Position numbers and translations under genes: made by a program
In this document: one piece after another, positions 21,186-26,278 of the stretch
Position numbering within the stretch: the first letter of the stretch is position 1
How the letters are laid out: each line of letters begins with the position of its first letter
The notes under the pieces: model-generated
Databases searched by the model: none
What the model was told of the DNA's origin: nothing
What the model saw: only the letters and a program-made list of their open reading frames with translations
Assembly: GCA_023396215.1 (NCBI GenBank)
Contig: JAEWWW010000048.1
Location: 1-26,278, forward strand
Origin: Bacillota bacterium
Lineage (GTDB): Bacteria > Bacillota > Clostridia > Oscillospirales > Ruminococcaceae
Direction: 5' to 3'
Length of the DNA stretch: 26,278 nucleotides

Positions 21186-22255
21186 GCCTTGCCCTCCTGT
21201 GACCGGGCCTTCTTTTTAAAGACCACAGAGTATTGGATGAAAAACTCGCTGCCCAGCACAAAGAAAAGGATGATGCCCTGCAGGATGCCCGACACCGAGG
21301 AGGATATCTTCATGGCGCTTTGCAGGTAGCTGCCACCCTGCAGCAGCATGGCAAACAGGAAGGAAACCACCACGATGGCGGGGGCGCTCAGCCGGGCCAG
21401 CCAGGTGGTGATAACGGCGGTAAAGCCGAGGCCGCCCGAAAGCTGGTCGGAAAGCGACTGCTCGATGGCCGAGGCCTGCATCATACCGGCCGCGCCGCAA
21501 AGCCCGCCGCTGATGAGGATAGCCATCAGCGTGACCCGGGTGACGCTGATGCCCGCGTAGCGGGCGGTGGTTTCGCTCTCGCCCAGCACGGCGATCTCAT
21601 ACCCCAGCTTGGTGCGGCCCAGCAGCAGGTAGATAAGGCCGGCTAGCACCAGCGCAATCAACCAGCCCAGATGCACCCCAAAGAGGTTGGGCAGTACCGC
21701 CGCGTCGGGGTAGGCTGAGATGCGGGGGAAGCCCCCTGCCCGAGGGTCCTTCCAGGGGCCGTATTGCAGGTAGGAAATCCACTTGATGGCGACATAGTTG
21801 AGCATCAGGGTTACCAGCGTTTCGTTGGTACCCAGACGCGATTTGAGCAGAGCGGGGATAGAGGCCCACAGCCCGCCGCAAAGGGCGCCGCAGGCAAACA
21901 TCAGCGGCAGCATCAGGTAGGCGGGCAGGTTCTTAAAGCCAAAGGCGATAAGCGAAGCGCCAAAGGCCCCCATATAGAACTGGCCCTCTGCGCCGATGTT
22001 CCAAAACTTCATCTTAAAGGCGACGGCGATGCCCAGCGAAAGCACCACCAGCGGGATGGCCTTGTTGATGGTTTCCTTCAGGCGGTAGGCCGAGCTCAGC
22101 GAGCCTTCCACAATCTTGACGTAGACGGCAAAGGGGTTGTAGCCCAGCAGAGCCAGCACCACGGCGGCCGAAGCCAGCGCGCAGATGGCGGCCAAAACCC
22201 GCATCAGGGTGTCCCGCCCGGGGGCGAGGGCTTCCTTCTTTACAATCTGAATCAT
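21182..22255 (-). CDS. ABC transporter permease, BMP/nucleoside type (first permease)
   Basis: An integral membrane permease of 357 residues, the partner of the downstream permease; the two should form the heterodimeric channel. It resembles NupP/NupB-like proteins. Seen features: an N-terminal hydrophobic segment (LAAICALASAAVVLALLGYN), the region LKETINKAIPLVVLSLGIAV, AFKMKFWNIGAEGQFYMGAF, a long extracytoplasmic loop with YLQYGPWKDPRAGGFPR, and the cytoplasmic loop RTKLGYEIAVLGESETTARY AGI, which should contact the ATPase. I chose ATG 22255 because it overlaps the ATPase stop codon (TGATG) and gives the conserved start; longer readings extend into the upstream gene. Expression is probably by coupled translation from the ATPase gene. 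Confidence 0.92.
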   Translation of the reverse strand: MIQIVKKEALAPGRDTLMRVLAAICALASAAVVLALLGYNPFAVYVKIVEGSLSSAYRLKETINKAIPLVVLSLGIAVAFKMKFWNIGAEGQFYMGAFGASLIAFGFKNLPAYLMLPLMFACGALCGGLWASIPALLKSRLGTNETLVTLMLNYVAIKWISYLQYGPWKDPRAGGFPRISAYPDAAVLPNLFGVHLGWLIALVLAGLIYLLLGRTKLGYEIAVLGESETTARYAGISVTRVTLMAILISGGLCGAAGMMQASAIEQSLSDQLSGGLGFTAVITTWLARLSAPAIVVVSFLFAMLLQGGSYLQSAMKISSSVSGILQGIILFFVLGSEFFIQYSVVFKKKARSQEGKA

Positions 22256-23778
22256 CAGCTGGCCTCCCTTGCCTGTTTGTGGCCTAGCATCAGCAGCCCA
22301 AGGCCCTCTTTGGTGGCGGTGGCGGCGTCCACAATATCCATCACCTGCCCGGCGTGCAGCACCAGAATACGGTCGCACAGCCCCAGCAGAACGTCAAGGT
22401 CCTCGCCGATGAACAGCACCCCAACCCCGGCCTGCTTCTGGCTGTTGAGCACGTCATAGATGTTGTAGGAGGCGCCAATATCCAGCCCCCGCACCGGGTA
22501 GGCGGTGATGAGAAGCTGGGGGTTGAGCTCTATCTCGCGGCCCAGCAGCACCTTCTGGATGTTGCCGCCCGAGAGTTTCTTCACCACATGCCCCACCGAG
22601 GGGGTATCCACCTGAAATTTCTTTACGATTTTTTCGGCCAGCCGCTTGCCCTTGGCCCGGTCCACAAAGGGGCCGGGGGTGTCACGGTAGGATTTCAGCA
22701 GCACGTTATCCACCACATCCATGCCCGCCACAAGGCCCATGCCAAGGCGGTCTTCGGGAATAAAGCTCATGCTGATGCCCCGGCGGATGATATCGCGGGG
22801 GGAAAGGCCGAGGATATTCTCCCCCTGAAAGGTGACGCTGCCGCCGCTGGATTTCATCAGCCCGGCGATGACCTCGCAGAGCTCCCGCTGGCCGCTGCCG
22901 GCGATGCCCGCGATGCCCAAAATCTCGCCGCTGCTCAGCGCAAAGCTTACGTCCCGCATGGTGTGGGTGCCCTGCGCGTCCAAGGTGGAAAGCTTGTCCA
23001 CCACCAGGATGGGCTGGGCGCTTTTTTCGGCGGCGGCCCGCTCAATCTCCAGCGAGATGGGGCGGCCCACCATCATTTCGGTGAGCTGGCGGGGGTCGGT
23101 GTCGGCGGTGCGCACCGTGGCGATGCTTTCACCCTTGCGCAGCACCGTGACCCGGTCGCTGATTTCCATCACCTCGCCCATCTTGTGGGTGATGATGATG
23201 ATGGCGCAGCCCTGTTCCTTCATGCTGCGCAGGATATCGAAGAGGGTTTTGGTTTCTTGTGGGGTGAGCACTGCCGTGGGCTCGTCCAGAATGAGAACAT
23301 CGGCGCCCCGATAGAGCACCTTGAGGATTTCCACCGTCTGCTTCTCACCCACCGACATGGTGTAGACCTTCTTTTCGGGGTCAACAGCCAGGCCGTAGCG
23401 TTTGCCCACCGTTTCGATGCGCTGGGCAAGGGCTTTATCCTTGATGAAGAAGCCGGCGGCACTGCCCGCCACAATATTTTCTCTCGCTGTCATTACCTCC
23501 ACCAGCTTAAAGTGCTGGTGCACCATGCCGATACCGGCGTTGATGGCGTCCTTGGGCGAGGTGAACTGCACTTCTTTGCCACCGATGAAAATTGAGCCGC
23601 TGTCCGGGGTGTAGATGCCCGAAAGCATGTTGACAAGGGTGCTCTTTCCCGAGCCGTTTTCCCCCAAAAGCGCATGAATCTCACCCTTGCTTACCGTCAG
23701 GCTGATATCCCTGTTGGCGGCAACGGTATCAAAGCTTTTTGAGATGTTTTTTAGCTGGATATAGCTGTTATCCGACAT
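22255..23778 (-). CDS. ABC transporter ATP-binding protein, double ATPase of BMP/nucleoside system
   Basis: A cytoplasmic ATPase of 507 residues with two ABC cassettes fused in tandem, as in NupO/NupA and sugar importers of the RbsA type. The first cassette has Walker A GENGSGKST (about residues 39-47), a signature region MSVGEKQTVEILKVLYRGAD, and Walker B VLILDEPTAVL. The second has GIAGSGQREL in the Walker A place, LSGGNIQKVLLGREI as signature, and LLITAYPVRGLDIGA in the Walker B place, where the catalytic Glu is missing, as is usual for this subfamily. One site should therefore do most of the hydrolysis. ATG 23778 has AGGAGGG 4-5 nt upstream. A 366-nt hairpin-rich spacer separates it from the solute-binding gene; the stop overlaps the next permease start. 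Confidence 0.94.
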   Translation of the reverse strand: MSDNSYIQLKNISKSFDTVAANRDISLTVSKGEIHALLGENGSGKSTLVNMLSGIYTPDSGSIFIGGKEVQFTSPKDAINAGIGMVHQHFKLVEVMTARENIVAGSAAGFFIKDKALAQRIETVGKRYGLAVDPEKKVYTMSVGEKQTVEILKVLYRGADVLILDEPTAVLTPQETKTLFDILRSMKEQGCAIIIITHKMGEVMEISDRVTVLRKGESIATVRTADTDPRQLTEMMVGRPISLEIERAAAEKSAQPILVVDKLSTLDAQGTHTMRDVSFALSSGEILGIAGIAGSGQRELCEVIAGLMKSSGGSVTFQGENILGLSPRDIIRRGISMSFIPEDRLGMGLVAGMDVVDNVLLKSYRDTPGPFVDRAKGKRLAEKIVKKFQVDTPSVGHVVKKLSGGNIQKVLLGREIELNPQLLITAYPVRGLDIGASYNIYDVLNSQKQAGVGVLFIGEDLDVLLGLCDRILVLHAGQVMDIVDAATATKEGLGLLMLGHKQAREAS

Positions 23779-24144
23779 AGCGCCCTCCTGTAATCATAGT
23801 TTTGGGTAATGGCCGATTGGTTATGCCTGCCCCGCCTGATATTGGGGGGGAACACAGCAGAAAGCCCACCTAAAAACAGTGAAGCCATACCGCCGGCAAC
23901 TGCTTAGAATGGTTTTGGCAAGGCCCCGATAAAAATGGGGCCTTGCCTTTCACGTCGAAAAATTCAGTGCATCCAAAAAACCGGTGGCTGTACCGGGCGG
24001 CGGAACGGGTGCGGGGGAGCGAGCCCCCGCCTCTAAAGTTTGCCCATCTGCGGGGCAAACTTTAACCCCAACCGCGCCGCGATACCGGGGGGTATGGGAG
24101 GTACCGGGTACCTCCCATAAGGCCAACCGGATGATTACTGGTGA
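23779..24144 (-). promoter_or_regulatory. Hairpin-rich spacer between the lipoprotein and ATPase genes
   Basis: This 366-nt intercistronic region has four hairpins. GGCAAGGCCCC/GGGGCCTTGCC is at 23917-23947. GCGGGGG/CCCCCGC is at 24011-24030. TAAAGTTTGCCC/GGGCAAACTTTA is at 24034-24064. ATGGGAGGTACC/GGTACCTCCCAT is at 24094-24118. None is followed by a T-run on the minus strand, so they look like mRNA-stabilising or processing structures and not terminators. They could let the solute-binding protein be made in excess over the membrane parts. No ORF or clear promoter is seen. Confidence 0.6.
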
Positions 24145-25290
24145 TTACTGGGGAACGGTGCCGATAACGCCCTTGACAAACCAGCTCATGTTCCAGACCT
24201 CGGGGTCGGTCATGGTGGTGCCTTCGGGTACCTTCACTTCGCCCTTCTGGTCGGCGATGGGGCCGGAGAATACGTTCAGGCTGCCGTCAATCAGCTTATC
24301 CTGTGCGGCTTTTACAGCTTCGGCGGTGCCGGGGGCCACGTTTTCGGTGAGCTCGTCCAGCCCGACCATGCCTACATCAAGGCCTTCCCAGTAGGTGCGG
24401 GACTGCCAGGTGCCGTCGATGATTCTCTGCACGTCGTCGGTGTAGAAGGTTTCCCAATGGAAGAGGGGAGCGGTGAGGTAAGCCTTGGGTGCGGCGTTGG
24501 CGGTGGGGGAGTTGTAGCCGATGGCAAACACACCCTTATCCTGCGCGGCGGTCTGGGGGGCGGTGGTGTCCTGATGCTGGGCCATGATGTCGACGCCCTT
24601 GTTCAGCAGCTCGATGGCGGCCTGTTTTTCAACGGCGGGGTCATACCATGTGTTGGTCCAGATAACCTCGACGGTGGCGTCGGGGTTGACCGACTGCACG
24701 CCCAGTGTGAAGGCGTTGATGCCGCGGATAACCTCGGGGATGGGCATGGCGGCCACATAGCCGATTTTGTTGGCCTTGGTCTTCATGCCGGCCACGATAC
24801 CCGAAAGGTAGCGGGGCTGCTCAATCTTGCCAAAGTACTGCGAGAGGTTTTCGGCGGTTTCGTAGCCCGAGCAGTGGCCAAAGTAAAGGTCGGGGAAATC
24901 CTTGGCGACCTTGATGGCGTAGGGCATAAAGCCAAAGCTGGTGGCATAAATCACGTTGCAGCCCTGGTCAATCAGGTCGCGAATCGCCTTTTCGCAGTCT
25001 GCGTTTTCGGGTACATGCTCTACATAGACCGTTTCGATACCCATCGCTTCAACGGCCTGACGGCCTCTGTCATGCGCTTGAGAATAACCCTCGTCGTTAT
25101 GGGCGCCGATGTACACAAAGCCTACCTTCAGGTCCTCTTTGGCTATGCCGGCGGTGGGGGCGGGGCCTTCGGAACCGGGGTTGCTGGGTGCGGGCGCGGG
25201 TTCGGAGCTTCCGCCGCCGGGGTTGCCGCCGCAGGCGGTGACAAACAACAGCATGGCGACCATCAAAAGGGCAATGATTCTCTTGGACAT
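24145..25290 (-). CDS. BMP-family solute-binding lipoprotein
   Basis: A secreted lipoprotein of 381 residues, the substrate receptor of the ABC importer encoded downstream. The signal peptide ends in the lipobox VTAC (Cys about residue 19), followed by a Gly/Ser/Pro-rich linker. The mature protein starts DLKVGFVYIGAHNDEGYSQAHDRGRQ, the BMP/Med family signature region; then ADCEKAIRDLIDQGCNVIYA, YLSGIVAGMKTKANKIGYVA, AFTLGVQSVNPDATVEVIW and WYDPAVEKQAAIELLNKGVDI. Family members bind purine nucleosides, bases or, in RfuA, riboflavin, so the ligand is not certain; the adjacent xpt favours a purine. The start is ATG 25290 because AAGGAGG is nine bases upstream; ATG 25296 would leave only three. 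It is the first gene of the transporter part and is separated from xpt by 114 nt. Confidence 0.93.
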   Translation of the reverse strand: MSKRIIALLMVAMLLFVTACGGNPGGGSSEPAPAPSNPGSEGPAPTAGIAKEDLKVGFVYIGAHNDEGYSQAHDRGRQAVEAMGIETVYVEHVPENADCEKAIRDLIDQGCNVIYATSFGFMPYAIKVAKDFPDLYFGHCSGYETAENLSQYFGKIEQPRYLSGIVAGMKTKANKIGYVAAMPIPEVIRGINAFTLGVQSVNPDATVEVIWTNTWYDPAVEKQAAIELLNKGVDIMAQHQDTTAPQTAAQDKGVFAIGYNSPTANAAPKAYLTAPLFHWETFYTDDVQRIIDGTWQSRTYWEGLDVGMVGLDELTENVAPGTAEAVKAAQDKLIDGSLNVFSGPIADQKGEVKVPEGTTMTDPEVWNMSWFVKGVIGTVPQ

Positions 25291-25404
25291 TCTCATAATC
25301 CTCCTTGTTGCACGTACCTTCGTTCTTTCACTTCTATCTTTACAAGGGCGGCGGGTTACCGCCCTGCGTAAACCGGGCCAAAAGCCCAGGGAGCGTGCAT
25401 CAGA

Positions 25405-25977
25405 CTATCTGAACACTACTCCCTGTTCTTCGCTCATGCGGTCTATGATGGCCAGGGATTCCAGGCGAACCCCTTGGGCGCGAATGGCGCTCCCGCCCTC
25501 TTGAAAGCCTTTTTCAATTACAATTCCGGCCCCTGCCAGCGTTGCCCCCGCGCTTTCAACCAGATGCACCAACCCCTTGAGGGCGTTGCCTTTGGCCAAA
25601 AAGTCGTCGATAATCAGCACGCAGTCGTCCGGTTTCAGGAATTTTTTGGAAACCATAATGTCGTACACTCCGCCGTGGGTAAAGGATTCGACCGGGGTGG
25701 TATATACCTCGCCGTCAATGTTTTTGGTACGGCTTTTTTTTGCAAAAACCACCGGCACATGAAAAAACTGTGCCGCAATGCATGCAATCCCAATACCGGA
25801 TGCTTCTATGGTTAAAATTTTGGTGACCGAACAATCAGAAAAACGGCGCTGAAATTCCCTGCCGATTTCCTCGAACAGAGCAATGTCCATCTGGTGGTTC
25901 AGAAAGCTGTCCACCTTGAGCACATTACCGGATTTCACCCTGCCGTCTTTAACAATTCTCTCTTTTAAAAGCTGCAA
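25405..25977 (-). CDS. xpt: Xanthine phosphoribosyltransferase
   Basis: A cytoplasmic purine-salvage enzyme of 190 residues that turns xanthine plus PRPP into XMP. The family start LLKERIVKDG, then GNVLKVDSFLNHQMDIALF (typical of Xpt), TIEASGIGIA, VVFAKKSRT and the PRPP-binding motif VLIIDDFLAKGNAL are all present. I chose the TTG at 25977: it has AGAGG 7 nt upstream and gives the usual length and N-terminus. The upstream ATG at 26001 has no visible ribosome binding site. The promoter is about 70 nt upstream. No purine riboswitch is seen, which is notable because xpt is a classic target. The next gene on the strand is the BMP lipoprotein, so import and salvage are probably co-regulated. Confidence 0.93.
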   Translation of the reverse strand: MQLLKERIVKDGRVKSGNVLKVDSFLNHQMDIALFEEIGREFQRRFSDCSVTKILTIEASGIGIACIAAQFFHVPVVFAKKSRTKNIDGEVYTTPVESFTHGGVYDIMVSKKFLKPDDCVLIIDDFLAKGNALKGLVHLVESAGATLAGAGIVIEKGFQEGGSAIRAQGVRLESLAIIDRMSEEQGVVFR

Positions 25978-26052
25978 ATCGTCTGCCTCTTTTCGTCCCA
26001 TCGTTTGCGGGGAAGGCAAGCCCAACAGGGCCGGCGCCGCATCTTTACCTTG

Positions 26053-26081
26053 ATTTTACCCTATTTGAACCGCACATTCAA
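26053..26081 (-). promoter_or_regulatory. Sigma-A promoter of xpt
   Basis: On the minus strand TTGAAT (complement of 26076-26081) and TAAAAT (complement of 26053-26058) are separated by 17 nt. Transcription would start near 26046, leaving a leader of only about 70 nt. Confidence 0.7.
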
Positions 26082-26188
26082 CTGACAAAAGTTCATTAAA
26101 TTGCTATCGAAACAGGGGGTAATTTGGCGAGATAGCACATAATTTCATACCAACCCCGCCTTCGCCCCGCGGGGCGGCCAAGACAGAC

Positions 26189-26268
26189 AAAAAAGCCCCG
26201 GGCTTGCAGCCGCGAGTTTGCAAGTGCTAACTGGTGACTGCCTGCCGGAGGCAAAGCTGCGCCGGGGC
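26189..26268 (-). terminator. Structured 3' end: branched stem with T-run, minus strand
   Basis: On the minus strand GCCCCGG (complement of 26262-26268) pairs with CCGGGGC (complement of 26195-26201), followed by a six-T run (complement of 26189-26194). Between the arms are two smaller hairpins, TGCCT/AGGCA (complement of 26239-26253) and CTTGCA/TGCAAG (complement of 26203-26224). It ends the transcript of whatever lies off the right edge, or is the 3' part of a small structured RNA. Confidence 0.5.
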
Positions 26269-26278
26269 CGGGGCGTTC

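Noticed and set aside
26059..26080. tRNA T-loop-like GGTTCAAAT on the minus strand
   Set aside because: There is no acceptor stem, anticodon arm or D-arm around it. It sits between the -35 and -10 boxes of the xpt promoter.
25977..26081. Purine riboswitch upstream of xpt
   Set aside because: The predicted leader is only about 70 nt, and the conserved loop and junction sequences of the purine aptamer are not seen.

Overview
The window looks like chromosomal DNA from a GC-rich, low-motility-type Bacillota, most likely class Clostridia and probably an Oscillospiraceae/Ruminococcaceae-like gut anaerobe. The reasons are housekeeping genes of Firmicute type (ywbE, single-chain GlyRS, xpt, a PdaA-like deacetylase, a DUF6809-type small protein, a PRK06851-type ATPase), AGGAGG-type ribosome binding sites, sigma-A promoters, and intergenic spaces full of GC-rich palindromic repeats. 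This assignment is inference, because no rRNA or tRNA gene lies in the window.

Layout. From 1 to 2100 there is a LacI-family repressor (minus), a palindrome-rich promoter region, ywbE and an arsenate-reductase/Spx-family thioredoxin-fold protein (plus). From 2190 to 9340 all genes are on the minus strand: a PdaA-like polysaccharide deacetylase lipoprotein, secA with an 89-bp tandem repeat array behind it, a patatin-like phospholipase, and a DUF2500 membrane protein. Two direct copies of a 253-bp MITE-like element flank a gene-free block at 9363-10265. Then come tex and glyS (plus), a PHP phosphoesterase (minus) divergent from a class I/II aminotransferase (plus), a two-domain P-loop ATPase and an Amidase_6 protein (plus). 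The right end, from 25977 down to 20217, is one minus-strand purine-salvage-like cluster: xpt, a BMP-family lipoprotein, a double ABC ATPase and two permeases. A small DUF6809-type gene with a coupled upstream mini-ORF follows it.

Functional logic. Most genes are ordinary core or accessory functions. The only clear multi-gene pathway is the BMP transporter with xanthine phosphoribosyltransferase: import of a nucleoside or base, then phosphoribosylation. The transporter genes overlap by 1 and 4 nt, and the solute-binding gene is separated from the ATPase gene by a 366-nt spacer with four strong hairpins.

I see no defence island, CRISPR array, prophage or biosynthetic cluster. The most unusual content is non-coding. 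(1) An 89-bp tandem array keeps its period exactly up to the secA 3' end and resembles the SEC-C coding sequence. (2) A family of GTAGGGGC...GCCCGC palindromes has inner arms that vary between copies but stay complementary. (3) Repeat sequence supplies or overlaps the stop codons of two genes. (4) There are unusual translation and transcription starts: an ATG-TAG start-stop before the patatin gene, a 24-codon ORF overlapping a TTG start, and a terminator-like hairpin right after a perfect promoter.
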